In this document: positions 42,635 to 51,639 of the stretch, one piece after another
How the letters are laid out: every line of letters begins with the position of its first letter
Position numbering within the stretch: position 1 is the first letter of the stretch
Origin: Photobacterium arenosum
GTDB lineage: Bacteria; Pseudomonadota; Gammaproteobacteria; Enterobacterales; Vibrionaceae
NCBI RefSeq assembly: GCF_014841115.1
Contig: NZ_JACYTP010000001.1
Coordinates: 595,942-659,941, forward strand
Direction of reading: 5' to 3'
DNA length: 64,000 nt
The notes under the pieces: model-generated
Told to the model about the DNA's origin: nothing
Databases searched by the model: none
The model's input: only the letters and a program-made list of their open reading frames with translations
Program-made: the position numbers and the translations under genes

Positions 42635-44131
42635 TTATTTCATGGTCGGCATGACAAAGTCAGCCTGTTGCTGCTGGTTTTTCGGCCAGCGGGTGGTGAT
42701 GGTTTTCATGCGGGTAAAGAAACGCACACCATCGCTGCCGTGCATGTGCAGCGGCCCGAACAGGGAACGCTTCCAGCCACCAAAAGAATGGAAAGCCATA
42801 GGCACTGGAATCGGCACGTTCACACCCACCATGCCCACTTCCACTTGATCACTGAACCGGCGCGCGGCTTCCCCGTCGGCGGTGAAAATCGCCGTGCCGT
42901 TCCCGAATTCATGTTCATTGATCAGCGTCAGGGCTTCATCCAGCGACTGGGCGCGCAGCATTGACAGGACTGGCCCGAAAATTTCTTCGCGGTAAATTGT
43001 CATCCCGGGGGTGACATGATCAAACAAAGTGCCGCCAACGTAATAACCGTTTTCAAAGCCGGGAACCTGATAATCACGGCCATCCACCAGCAGCGTGGCG
43101 CCTTCGGCTTCCCCGGCGTCGATATAACTGCTCACGCGTTTCATGTGATCGTCTGTGATCAGCGGCCCCATTTCGTTCTCAACCGACTGGCCATAGCCCG
43201 GCCCGACCCGTAACTCACGAATCCGGGCTGTGAGTTTCTCTGCCAGCTTATCGGCCACTTCGTCACCAATGGCAACCGCGACAGAAATCGCCATGCAGCG
43301 TTCTCCGGCCGCACCAAAGGCGGCGCCCATCAGCGCATTAACCGCCTGATCCAAATCCGCATCCGGCATCACCACCAGATGGTTTTTCGCACCGCCCAGT
43401 GCCTGCACCCGTTTGCCGTGTGCCGAGCCCTGTGAATAGATGTATTCCGCAATCGGTGTCGAGCCGACAAAACTGACTGCTTTGACTCTGGCATCGCTCA
43501 GCAGCACATCCACCGATTCCTTATCGCCCTGCACGACATTAAACACCCCTGGCGGCAATCCGGCCTGGGTCAGCAATTCCGCCAGTCTCAGTGCCGCGGA
43601 CGGGTTTTTCTCTGACGGTTTCAGCACAAAGGTATTGCCGGTTGCCAGTGCAATTGGGAACATCCACATGGGCACCATGACCGGGAAATTAAAGGGGGTG
43701 ATCCCCGCGCACACGCCCAAAGGCATCAGCATGGAATGCGAGTCCACATCTGTGCCCACATTACGGCTGTGTTCGCCTTTTTGCAGATGGGGAATGCCGC
43801 AGGCAAATTCGACCACTTCCAGCCCGCGGGTCAGTTCGCCCAACGCATCACTGTGTACTTTTCCGTGCTCGCGGCTGATGAGTGTTGCCAGCTCGTCCAT
43901 GTTCTGTTCCAGCAAGGCTTTGAAGCGAAACAGGATGCGCGAGCGATTAAGCGGTGTCATTTGCGCCCAGGCCGGCCATGCCGCTTCCGCGCTGGTAATC
44001 GCCTGCTCGGTATCCGCCACGCTGGACAGGCCAACCTGATCGATCACTTTACCGGTGGCCGGATCCGTGACCGGCAGATTGCGATCTGAGGTCACTGGCA
44101 CTAATTCACTGTTGATGTAATTTCCAATCAT
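42635..44131 (-). CDS. mmsA: CoA-acylating (methyl)malonate-semialdehyde dehydrogenase family (MmsA/IolA)
   Basis: 498 residues from the ATG at 44131, the best spaced after GGAG; an ATG one codon upstream and another at 44143 are possible. ALDH-fold features: ITPFNFPVMVPMWMFPIA, KPSEKNP, FVGSTPIAEYIY, catalytic Cys279 in AGERCMA. GGAKNH has Asn where most ALDHs have the general-base Glu, the diagnostic of the CoA-dependent MmsA branch that makes acetyl-CoA or propionyl-CoA from malonate or methylmalonate semialdehyde. It is the last gene of the leftward operon and overlaps or abuts the alcohol dehydrogenase gene. Its place downstream of an aldolase suggests it handles the aldehyde fragment of aldol cleavage. 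Confidence 0.87.
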   Translation of the reverse strand: MIGNYINSELVPVTSDRNLPVTDPATGKVIDQVGLSSVADTEQAITSAEAAWPAWAQMTPLNRSRILFRFKALLEQNMDELATLISREHGKVHSDALGELTRGLEVVEFACGIPHLQKGEHSRNVGTDVDSHSMLMPLGVCAGITPFNFPVMVPMWMFPIALATGNTFVLKPSEKNPSAALRLAELLTQAGLPPGVFNVVQGDKESVDVLLSDARVKAVSFVGSTPIAEYIYSQGSAHGKRVQALGGAKNHLVVMPDADLDQAVNALMGAAFGAAGERCMAISVAVAIGDEVADKLAEKLTARIRELRVGPGYGQSVENEMGPLITDDHMKRVSSYIDAGEAEGATLLVDGRDYQVPGFENGYYVGGTLFDHVTPGMTIYREEIFGPVLSMLRAQSLDEALTLINEHEFGNGTAIFTADGEAARRFSDQVEVGMVGVNVPIPVPMAFHSFGGWKRSLFGPLHMHGSDGVRFFTRMKTITTRWPKNQQQQADFVMPTMK

Positions 44132-44133
44132 CA

Positions 44134-45303
44134 TTAACTCCATACCTTTTTATACAGTTCAATCACTTCATTCTTGCTCGGAATGCGCGGATTATTATTC
44201 GGTGAACCCGATGCCAGCGCCTGCTCCGCCATGGTGTCCAGCAGCTCATGATACTGGTGCCGGTCAATCCCGAAATCCGACATGGCCGGCACCTGCAGAT
44301 CGGCGTTTAGCTGAGTCAGCTCAGACATCAGACGCTGCACGGCTTCTTCGTCACTGACGATGTCATCAGCCAGCCCCATCGCGCGGGCGCAGTCGGCATA
44401 ACGCGTCAGACTGGCCGGAATGGAAAACTCGGTAATCGCAGGTAATAACATGGCATTGCTCATGCCATGCGGGACATGGAAATGGGCGCCAATCGGACGG
44501 CTCATGCCGTGCACCAGTGCGACAGACGCGTTGGAAAACGCAATACCGGCCAGTGTGGCTCCCAGCATCAGCTTCTCTTTCGCATCATGATTGCCAGGGG
44601 TGTTCACCGCTTCGCGAAGATTCGGGGCTATCAAACGCATGGCTGACAGCGCCTGCTGATCGGAATACACCCCGGCTTTGGCGCTGACATAAGCTTCAAT
44701 GGCGTGTGTCAGCGCATCAATCCCGGTATCGGCAGCGATACGGGCCGGCACCGACAGGGTCAGCTCATAGTCGATGATAGCCGCCTGGGGGATCAGTCCC
44801 GGCCCCATGCACAGCATTTTCTCGTCTGTGTCCTGATCTGTGATGATGGTCACCCGGGTAACTTCCGATCCCGTGCCTGCTGTGGTCGGAATCGCAATCA
44901 CGGGCAAGATGGCTTCTGTCACCACATGGGGTACTTTGTAGTCACGCATCTGACCGCCGTGCTGTGCCAGCAGACCAATGGCTTTTGCGCTGTCGATGGC
45001 GCTCCCGCCGCCCAGTGCAATCAGGCAGTCAAACTGGCCTGTCACCACCTGATCAACCGCCGGCAGGATAGAGGCCTCAGTCGGCTCCGGCTCGGTATCC
45101 AGAAAGACACCGCACTCCAACCCTACCGCCGCCAGTGCGATTTCAACCCGGCGTACATAACCCAGCTCAGACATCACTCGGTCGCTGATAATCAATGGCT
45201 GACGGCAAGACAGCAGTTTCAGCATGTCTGCCACTTTATCCAGCGCGCCAGCCCCGATTTCCATCAGGCCGGGCATTACGATTCGTTGTGTCATCCCTTT
45301 CAT
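44134..45303 (-). CDS. Iron-containing (group III) alcohol dehydrogenase
   Basis: 389 residues. NAD-binding GGGS lies at 98-101 (ALGGGSAIDSAKAIG) and TTAGTGSE at 140-147. Metal ligands Asp196 and His200 are in ADTGIDALTHAIEAY, and two further His in SVALVHGMSRPIGAHFHVPHG. Members such as FucO and 1,3-propanediol dehydrogenase interconvert small aldehydes and alcohols. It starts a sub-block with mmsA after a 192-bp gap that contains a candidate operator, so adh-mmsA may also have its own promoter. It may reduce, or mmsA may oxidise, the same aldehyde according to redox state; that is inference. Confidence 0.9.
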   Translation of the reverse strand: MKGMTQRIVMPGLMEIGAGALDKVADMLKLLSCRQPLIISDRVMSELGYVRRVEIALAAVGLECGVFLDTEPEPTEASILPAVDQVVTGQFDCLIALGGGSAIDSAKAIGLLAQHGGQMRDYKVPHVVTEAILPVIAIPTTAGTGSEVTRVTIITDQDTDEKMLCMGPGLIPQAAIIDYELTLSVPARIAADTGIDALTHAIEAYVSAKAGVYSDQQALSAMRLIAPNLREAVNTPGNHDAKEKLMLGATLAGIAFSNASVALVHGMSRPIGAHFHVPHGMSNAMLLPAITEFSIPASLTRYADCARAMGLADDIVSDEEAVQRLMSELTQLNADLQVPAMSDFGIDRHQYHELLDTMAEQALASGSPNNNPRIPSKNEVIELYKKVWS

Positions 45304-45368
45304 CCTTTCAACCTTTTAATCATCTTAATAATATAGAGCACATACCGACAAAAATGAGACAAAAAATA

Positions 45369-45388
45369 TCAAAATAAATCAATTTTGA
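45369..45388. promoter_or_regulatory. Candidate operator in the kinase-adh gap
   Basis: TCAAAATAAATCAATTTTGA is an inverted repeat of 7-bp arms around 6 bp. Next to it, on the minus strand, TTGATAT-N5-GTCTCATTTT recurs with identical spacing on the plus strand around the inverted repeat at 55535-55552. It lies about 65 bp upstream of the alcohol dehydrogenase start. The local SorC-family regulator is the natural candidate protein. Confidence 0.5.
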
Positions 45389-45495
45389 GAGGGTGAGCAA
45401 AGTCGGTGAACATCAGGATCGGCAAAGCCGTTCCGGTAGCACAGCCACCGAAACAGCAAAGTTAACCCATTGATATTAAGTGAATTATCTGAGAG

Positions 45496-46992
45496 TCATG
45501 ACATCAGCCCTTTCAAGGCGTTCGACACCGCCAGGTAGCGTTGGTAGCGCTGATGAAGAATGGCTTGCTGCTGTGGCCTGGGCGTAAGAGGCGTATTGAG
45601 CTTGGCCATAGCGGCTACCGCCTGCTGCAGAGCCGGGAAACAGCCTGCACCGGTTGCGGCAGCCATCGCCGCCCCTCTGGCACCGGCTTCGCTACAGTCG
45701 GAGGTCTGAATCGCGACATCCAGCACATCCGCAAACAACTGGCTCCAGACCGGGCTTTTGGCGGCCCCGCCGCTGAGAACCGCAGTGTCGATATGCTGAC
45801 CCGCCAGCCTGAGCTGACCAACATGTTCTAAATGCCCAAAGACAATGCCTTCATAAACGGCATAGAGTAAGTCCGATTTTTTATGCCATCCGGCCAGCCC
45901 GAAAAAATTCCCGTGCACCGGCTGATTATCACAGCCGCCGTAGAGGTAAGGGTGAAACAGCGGCAGATCGTCACTGATCACAGTGTCGGCCACCATGGCA
46001 TTAAGTTGCTGAAAAAGATCGACATTGTGGGTTTTGGCTTGCTGTTTTTCTTGTTTGAAAAATTCGCAGATGAACCATTCGAGGTTCGAGGCCGAGGTCG
46101 CACTCGACTCCACCGCCAGATAACGCTGGCCGGGAAAATGGCAGGCCATAAAAACATCCCTGCCCGGCAGGCTGTCCGTCACCACCTGATTAATGCTCCA
46201 GGAACCGGCAATCACAGAGGCGGCCTGGCTTTGCCAGACCCCTGAGCCGATAGCGCAGGCCACGATATCAAAACAGCCACTGACCACTGGCGTGCCTTCG
46301 CTCAGTCCGGTTAACGCCGCCGCTTCCCTGCTGACCCGGCCCATAACATCCTGACATTCCCTGATGTCGGGAATCGCCTGCTGCATCTCTGGAATAGCTA
46401 ATGCAGTAAGTAAAGCGGCCGACGCCTCTCCTGCTGAAAAATCGTATAAACCCGAGGCACTGAGATCCCCGTACTCGGTCGATATCTCGCCGGTCAGGCA
46501 AAAATTCATGTAATCCTTACAGAACAGGACGCTGCCGATGCTCTGGTATGTCTCCGGGTGATACTGTTTGAGCCAGCAAAGCAGTGTGGCCGATTGTGCC
46601 GGCCAGACACCCTGACGGTTGAGCTCCTGAATCAACTCATAGTCGGACTGATTTTTTATCGTCTGCACCAGATCACTGGCGCGGCAATCGAGCGATTTGA
46701 TCGCCAGCAGGGGCATCGCCTCGTGATCCAGCAAATACAGCCCGTTACCATGACCGCTGCACCCGACAGCTACCACCTGTCCGGACTGCACGGCCCATTC
46801 TTCCAGTAAGCGACGTATCAGGACCGCGCACTGACTCCACAGCGCTGCCATATCGCACTGAGCAAAACCCGGTGCAGGAAAATGCGTCGCCACTTTGTCA
46901 CCCAGCGCACCGATTTCGCGGCCCTGTAAATCAAATAGCGCCACTTTTATTCCCGTGTTTCCGCAGTCTATACCCAGTACGTATGGTGTCAT
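45496..46992 (-). CDS. FGGY-family carbohydrate kinase (LyxK/EryA-like)
   Basis: 498 residues, the length of E. coli LyxK. The N-terminal phosphate-1 loop is LGIDCGNTGIKVALFD. The FGGY_C domain contains the adenosine region LSGGAAKSPVWSQLFADVLD and the AGARGAAMAA motif. GCSGHGNGLYLLD and FDIVACAIGSGVW resemble LyxK and erythritol kinases. It would phosphorylate a ketose or polyol delivered by the ABC importer of the same operon. The exact substrate cannot be read from sequence. A clear AGGAAG ribosome binding site precedes the ATG. Confidence 0.88.
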   Translation of the reverse strand: MTPYVLGIDCGNTGIKVALFDLQGREIGALGDKVATHFPAPGFAQCDMAALWSQCAVLIRRLLEEWAVQSGQVVAVGCSGHGNGLYLLDHEAMPLLAIKSLDCRASDLVQTIKNQSDYELIQELNRQGVWPAQSATLLCWLKQYHPETYQSIGSVLFCKDYMNFCLTGEISTEYGDLSASGLYDFSAGEASAALLTALAIPEMQQAIPDIRECQDVMGRVSREAAALTGLSEGTPVVSGCFDIVACAIGSGVWQSQAASVIAGSWSINQVVTDSLPGRDVFMACHFPGQRYLAVESSATSASNLEWFICEFFKQEKQQAKTHNVDLFQQLNAMVADTVISDDLPLFHPYLYGGCDNQPVHGNFFGLAGWHKKSDLLYAVYEGIVFGHLEHVGQLRLAGQHIDTAVLSGGAAKSPVWSQLFADVLDVAIQTSDCSEAGARGAAMAAATGAGCFPALQQAVAAMAKLNTPLTPRPQQQAILHQRYQRYLAVSNALKGLMS

Positions 46993-47025
46993 TGCTTGCT
47001 TCCTTTTCTTGCTGACAGTGAAAAA

Positions 47026-47865
47026 TTACTGCTGATAAATAGCCAGTGCATCAGACACGCTGGCGTTGTTGTGGATCATCGCCATGAAGGCCTGCACGAT
47101 GCGGCTCGGGTTAGGGTGCTGGTAAATATTCCGGCCATACACCATGCCCAATGCGCCCTGATCCAGCAGTTGACGCGCCTTGCTAAAGACCACTTCGACA
47201 TCTTCTTTGCCGCCGCCGCGAACCAGCACAGGACAACGCGCCGCTTCGACCACACGGTGGAATTCCGACGCATCAGCCGTTGGATCGGCTTTGATGATGT
47301 CTGCCCCCATTTCGCGGGCCAGACGCACCAGAGTCACTATCTTTTCCGCATCACCGTCTACTGCATAGGCTTTACCCGAACTGGCCGGCTGCATCACCAG
47401 TGGCTCGATCATCAGCGGCATACCGTATTTGTCGCAGTCGTTTTTCACTTTGCTGATATTCACCACACACTGGCGGAACAGATCCGGCTCATCAGGCAGC
47501 ATAAACAGGTTAACCACCACGCAAGCCGCGTCCATCTGCAGCGCCTGCAGTACCGGCTCCTGATCATTTTGCATCACAGCCCACATATGGCGGTGGCGAA
47601 TCGTGTTGTACGGATTGCCCATATCCAGCCGCATCACCAGAGCCGGTTTGTCTTTGCCGTCCACATTTTGCAGCAGGTCGCTCTGACCATAATTCATCTG
47701 AATCGCGTCCGGTCTGGCTTTCACCAGCTGGCTGACCACAGAGTCCATGTTTTCCAGGCCATCGAGAAAAGACGGCTCGTTACACACCCCGTGATCCAGT
47801 GCCACGTCCAGACAGCGGCCGTTGTTAAACAGCCGGTTCATCCTTACTTTCTTACTGATATACAT
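47026..47865 (-). CDS. DhnA/LsrF-type class I aldolase
   Basis: 279 residues from the ATG at 47865, chosen because CAGGAGGAAACT lies directly upstream; the start lies 14 nt inside the preceding gene. The TIM-barrel features are CLDVALDHGV, the Schiff-base Lys192 in ADIIKADPT, and the phosphate-binding VLVRGGGKEDVEVV and GALGMVYGRNIYQ. The family includes FbaB, LsrF and related phospho-sugar aldolases and thiolases. In this operon it probably cleaves a ketose phosphate to DHAP and a small aldehyde. LsrF-like thiolysis is an alternative. Confidence 0.87.
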   Translation of the reverse strand: MYISKKVRMNRLFNNGRCLDVALDHGVCNEPSFLDGLENMDSVVSQLVKARPDAIQMNYGQSDLLQNVDGKDKPALVMRLDMGNPYNTIRHRHMWAVMQNDQEPVLQALQMDAACVVVNLFMLPDEPDLFRQCVVNISKVKNDCDKYGMPLMIEPLVMQPASSGKAYAVDGDAEKIVTLVRLAREMGADIIKADPTADASEFHRVVEAARCPVLVRGGGKEDVEVVFSKARQLLDQGALGMVYGRNIYQHPNPSRIVQAFMAMIHNNASVSDALAIYQQ

Positions 47866-49603
47866 AGTTTCCTCCTGAAAAAGATGTGGTCCAGATTTGC
47901 TCAACCTGCTCAGTGCTGACGGCCAGACCATGATGTAGCTGCAACTGACGACAACTTTCTGCCAGATCCTGTTTCGTTTGCTGTTCATTCCAGCCCAGCG
48001 TCGCGGCCACCAGCTCAGTCACCTCAGCCAGCACCTGATTGTCTATCTGTCCTTGAATCGCCACCGAAGTGCGGCGCTGCAGCACATCCAGCGTGCGGCA
48101 CACAGCCTCGTGTTCAATCAGATACATCAGCTCGCGCCTGGTGTACGCCGGCAGGCTGGTCAGCACCGTATCCTCACCGGCGCTCAGGTATGCCATCACC
48201 GCCAGGCACTGAGTGCCGTAACGTTGCAGCAGCATCTCTGCTCTGGCTTCGCTCAGGGCATATTGGGCATGGGCTGCTTTAGTAAAGGCTTTGCGTTCAA
48301 TATCTGTCTGCGGGAAATCCCTGCCGCCGCCTATGGGCCGGTCGGCGGTCGAGATCCGGCGGGTGTGCGCCATATCCGATAAGATCTGATCGGCCACTTC
48401 TTCCCCGAAGGCGCGAAATGTCGTCCATTTGCCGCCGATCAGAGAATAAAGGCGAACCTGACCGTCTTCCGTGCTGTCCACCCGCAGAGCATGACTGCGC
48501 GGGATCTGCCCTGTGGTCGAGGTTTTCACCGACGGCAACGGGCGTACGCCGCTGAACTGATACACTATGTCTTCCCGCTCGATCACCAGTGCCGGAAACA
48601 CGGCTTTCAGTGAGTCGAGCATGTAATCAATTTCTTCACCGGTACAGGTCACGGCATCCAGATCTGCCACCGGAATGTCTGTCGAGCCGATCAGTACGTT
48701 GCCGTAGTAGGGAAACAGAATGCATACCCGCCCTTCCGGGTTCTCGTAAAACACCATGTGCCCGTTCAGCTCGGCCAGTAACTCAGAGTGGCGGACAATA
48801 ATGTGCGAGCCTTTGGTGCCCTGCAGATAGCCCGAGGCCAGTCCCAGACGATCATTGGTCTGATCGACCCAGGCCCCGGTGGCATTGACCAGTTTGTCTG
48901 CGCTGATCGTGCTGGTTTCCCCCGTCAGGGTGTCACGCAGGGTAAAACGCTGACCGTCCCGCGCCAGCAGCTCGGTATAGTTACAGGCCAGACTGCTGCT
49001 TTGATCGCCCGTGTCGCTCAGCACCTCCATTGCCAGACGCTCAGGGGCACTGATCCAAGCATCGTAATAATCGGCGCTGCAGGCGACGGCAGAATCGAAC
49101 TGTGGCCAGCGTGCTGCCGTTTCAGACTGCGAAAAGAAACGGTGTTTCGGCAGACGCTGATCGCGACGGGTGAAAAAGTCGTAAAACCACAGCCCCAGTT
49201 TAATCACCAGCGCCCCCCGGCGACTGGGTTTGTCCATCAGTCCGGTGAAGTTAAACAACGCGTAAAACAGCCCGGACCAGCGAGAAAAGATCGGAATCGT
49301 AGTAACCAGCGGCTGCACATAATGCGGCGCATTGACCAGCAAACGGTTCCGCTCTGCCAGTGATTCCCTGACCAGGGCAAACTCGCCGTTTTCAAGATAC
49401 CGCAAGCCACCGTGAATCATCCGCGACAGGGCGGCGCTGGCTTTACTGCAGAAATCTTCTTTCTCCACCAGCAAGACTTTCACCCCCTGCAAAGACAACT
49501 CCCGGTACACACTGATACCGTTGATACCGCCACCGACTATCACTACATCGAAATGCGCATCCTGGGGTAATCGTTCCCGCCTTTGTGTTCCATCGCCTGC
49601 CAT
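47852..49603 (-). CDS. FAD-dependent glycerol-3-phosphate dehydrogenase family protein (GlpD/EryB-like)
   Basis: 583 residues. The dinucleotide-binding motif VIVGGGINGISVYREL (21-36) is followed by KASAALSRMIHGGLRYLENGEF, characteristic of GlpA/GlpD. VYQFSGVRPLPS and LIGGKWTTFRAFGEEVAD mark the rest of the catalytic domain, and the DAO_C helical domain is at the C-terminus. Standard GlpD oxidises glycerol-3-phosphate to DHAP. In the company of an FGGY kinase and a SorC regulator it resembles EryB, which oxidises erythritol-4-phosphate, so a polyol phosphate is the likely substrate. GGGGAGCAGT precedes the ATG. Confidence 0.88.
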   Translation of the reverse strand: MAGDGTQRRERLPQDAHFDVVIVGGGINGISVYRELSLQGVKVLLVEKEDFCSKASAALSRMIHGGLRYLENGEFALVRESLAERNRLLVNAPHYVQPLVTTIPIFSRWSGLFYALFNFTGLMDKPSRRGALVIKLGLWFYDFFTRRDQRLPKHRFFSQSETAARWPQFDSAVACSADYYDAWISAPERLAMEVLSDTGDQSSSLACNYTELLARDGQRFTLRDTLTGETSTISADKLVNATGAWVDQTNDRLGLASGYLQGTKGSHIIVRHSELLAELNGHMVFYENPEGRVCILFPYYGNVLIGSTDIPVADLDAVTCTGEEIDYMLDSLKAVFPALVIEREDIVYQFSGVRPLPSVKTSTTGQIPRSHALRVDSTEDGQVRLYSLIGGKWTTFRAFGEEVADQILSDMAHTRRISTADRPIGGGRDFPQTDIERKAFTKAAHAQYALSEARAEMLLQRYGTQCLAVMAYLSAGEDTVLTSLPAYTRRELMYLIEHEAVCRTLDVLQRRTSVAIQGQIDNQVLAEVTELVAATLGWNEQQTKQDLAESCRQLQLHHGLAVSTEQVEQIWTTSFSGGNYVYQ

Positions 49604-49644
49604 ACTGCTCCCCTTATCGATTCTTATTGTGGGTGGGAATCACA

Positions 49645-50631
49645 TCAGTCAGTCTGTAACTGGCTGAGCGACTGAGCCACCAGCGTGCTGATGGTATCCA
49701 CATCCACAGCAGCCAGATTTACCTCTCCGGCCCGCGCATTCTCAGCCGCCTGGGTCGGATTACGGGCGCCGCACAAGGCATAGGTAATACCCGGCTGCGA
49801 CAGCGTCCAGGCAATGACCAGCTGCGCAACCGAGATGCCATAATCGTTAGCCAGCGGCGTGACCAACTGGCAGAACTGCTGCACTATCTGACGGTTTGGC
49901 TGAGAAAATAACGGATTCGACAACCGCTGATCGTCGCCGTCAAACCTACGGTCGGCAGAGATTTTTCCGCTCAGCAGACCAAGTGCCAGCGAGGAATAAC
50001 TCAGGCAGGACACCCCGGTGGCGCGGGTATGCGGCAACAGGCTCTGCTCAAGCTCACGTTCTATCATGTTGTACTTTTCCTGCACCGCATCGACGGTGCC
50101 GAACTGCTGATAATGCTTCAGGTCTTCCAGGCTGATATTGCTGACGCCAATCGCGCGGATCTTGCCCTGTTGTTTCAGCTCTATCAGGGTCGCCATGGTT
50201 TCTTCAATCGGTGTGGTCGGGTCCTGCCAGTGGGTGATGTAGAGATCGATATAATCTGTCCCCAGACGACGCAGACTCTGTTCCAGTTCGTACTGAATAG
50301 CATCGCGGCCAAGATAACGGTGTACCGGTTTGCCTTCTTCATCGAAGAAATGATTGCCTTTCTGAGTGTGCCAGACCAGGCCGCATTTGGTGGCCAGCAC
50401 CACTTTATCGCGCTGGCCCTTGATGGCTTTACCAACCAGTTCTTCCGAGCGGCCCAGCCCGTATGCCGGGGCCGTGTCAATCAGCGAGACACCGCAAGTG
50501 ATCGATTCCTGAATCGCGGCAACGGCCTCCTTTTCATTGGTGCCGCCCCACATCCAGCCACCCATGGCCCAGGTGCCCAGGCCAATCACCGAGGCATCAA
50601 TACCTGAAAAACCTAACTGTCTTTTGTTCAT
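49645..50631 (-). CDS. Aldo/keto reductase
   Basis: 328 residues from the ATG at 50631, six bases after GAGAGGG; an upstream start at 50637 is nearly equivalent. The catalytic tetrad is visible: Asp and Tyr in SLIDTAPAYGLGRSEELVG, Lys in VVLATKCG and His in YITHWQDP. IRAIGVSNISLEDL and GLLSGKI are typical of the AKR fold. The length and CGARNPTQAAENA tail suggest a YajO/AKR11-12-like branch. In this operon it may interconvert the free sugar and polyol before phosphorylation, with NADP(H). Confidence 0.88.
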   Translation of the reverse strand: MNKRQLGFSGIDASVIGLGTWAMGGWMWGGTNEKEAVAAIQESITCGVSLIDTAPAYGLGRSEELVGKAIKGQRDKVVLATKCGLVWHTQKGNHFFDEEGKPVHRYLGRDAIQYELEQSLRRLGTDYIDLYITHWQDPTTPIEETMATLIELKQQGKIRAIGVSNISLEDLKHYQQFGTVDAVQEKYNMIERELEQSLLPHTRATGVSCLSYSSLALGLLSGKISADRRFDGDDQRLSNPLFSQPNRQIVQQFCQLVTPLANDYGISVAQLVIAWTLSQPGITYALCGARNPTQAAENARAGEVNLAAVDVDTISTLVAQSLSQLQTD

Positions 50632-50666
50632 GGTCATCCCTCTCAAGTTAACAATTCTTCTGTGTT

Positions 50667-51626
50667 TCAATATGCATCGAGCACACCCTGTGCGGTCGAT
50701 TCATCAGTGATCAGTGTATTGAGAAAACCGCCGCGCAGCGCAGCAGCAATCGGCATCACTTTTTCAGCCCCGGCTGCGACGCCGATACTGACCGGGATCT
50801 GGCGCATTTCCGCCAGCGACAGGCCGACCAGCTTGTTGTTCAGCGCCGGAATGCAGGCCGAGCCGGACTGGTCATACAGATGCGCAAAGACTTCCCCTTT
50901 GCACTGGCTCTCTGCCACCAGGGCTTTTTCGCCGTTGATCCAGTGACGCAAGTCAAAATAGCTTTCGTCGCCTTTCGCCACCGCGCCGATGCCCGCCAGC
51001 GCAATGTCGGCGTGCCGGGCCATCTCCAGCACTTCCTTGGTGGCCCGCATGTTGATCAGCATGTCACGGTCCGATTGCGTATCTGCAAACAAGGGCGCAT
51101 GAAGCTGCATCGAGCGGCCTCCCAGCTTTTCCGCCAGCGCCGAGGCCAGGTAGTTCACATCGGTAAAATGCGTGCCCTGCACCCCGCCGGTGGCCGGCAC
51201 TACAGTCACCTTCATGCCTTTAACCGGCTTCATTACTTCCACTATGGTGGCCAGTGCCTTGCCGCCGCTGATGCAGATGACATCATTCTTACGCAGGGTG
51301 TCCTGTAAAAATTCCGCCGCCACTTCCGCTATCTGCGTAAACCCAACGACAGGATCATCGGCATAGGACGGACAAAGTACCGCTTTAGGCAGACCCGTAC
51401 GTGCCATCAGCTGCTTTTCCAGCTCCATTACCCCCATGTGCGGAATGTTGAGGATAATTTCGACCAGCCCCTCTTCCCGCGCCTGACGGATAATGCGGTT
51501 CACCTTGGCCGGTGACAGATCCAGGCTTTTCGAGATCTCCGCCTGGCTGCGATTCTCTTTGTAATGCGAGAACAGCACCTTGCTCACCAGACGGGAGACA
51601 TCCAGGCTTTTCGTTGTGGTTTGCAT
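50667..51626 (-). CDS. SorC/DeoR-type sugar-binding transcriptional regulator
   Basis: 319 residues. The N-terminal helix-turn-helix is RSQAEISKSLDLSPAKVNRIIRQAREEGLV, split here for reading as RSQAEISKSLDL and SPAKVNRIIRQA. The C-terminal sugar-phosphate-binding domain has VCISGGKALATIVEVM, VVPATGGVQG and AGIGAVAKGDESYF. SorC proteins such as EryD, LsrR and DalR are usually repressors released by a phosphorylated intermediate. It lies inside the operon it probably controls, between the permease and aldo/keto reductase genes. GAGAGGGCTGAACC provides its ribosome binding site. Confidence 0.92.
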   Translation of the reverse strand: MQTTTKSLDVSRLVSKVLFSHYKENRSQAEISKSLDLSPAKVNRIIRQAREEGLVEIILNIPHMGVMELEKQLMARTGLPKAVLCPSYADDPVVGFTQIAEVAAEFLQDTLRKNDVICISGGKALATIVEVMKPVKGMKVTVVPATGGVQGTHFTDVNYLASALAEKLGGRSMQLHAPLFADTQSDRDMLINMRATKEVLEMARHADIALAGIGAVAKGDESYFDLRHWINGEKALVAESQCKGEVFAHLYDQSGSACIPALNNKLVGLSLAEMRQIPVSIGVAAGAEKVMPIAAALRGGFLNTLITDESTAQGVLDAY

Positions 51627-51639
51627 AGGTTCAGCCCTC

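Noticed and set aside
43440..44039. 199-residue plus-strand frame opposite mmsA
   Set aside because: Antisense shadow; composition reflects the coding gene on the other strand.
46996..47919. 307-residue frame on the plus strand opposite the aldolase gene
   Set aside because: It is antisense to a clear enzyme gene, rich in His and Gln as expected from reverse codons, and has no recognisable domain.
48788..49363. 191-residue plus-strand frame opposite the GlpD/EryB-like gene
   Set aside because: It is a shadow of the conserved minus-strand gene; no motif or ribosome binding site.
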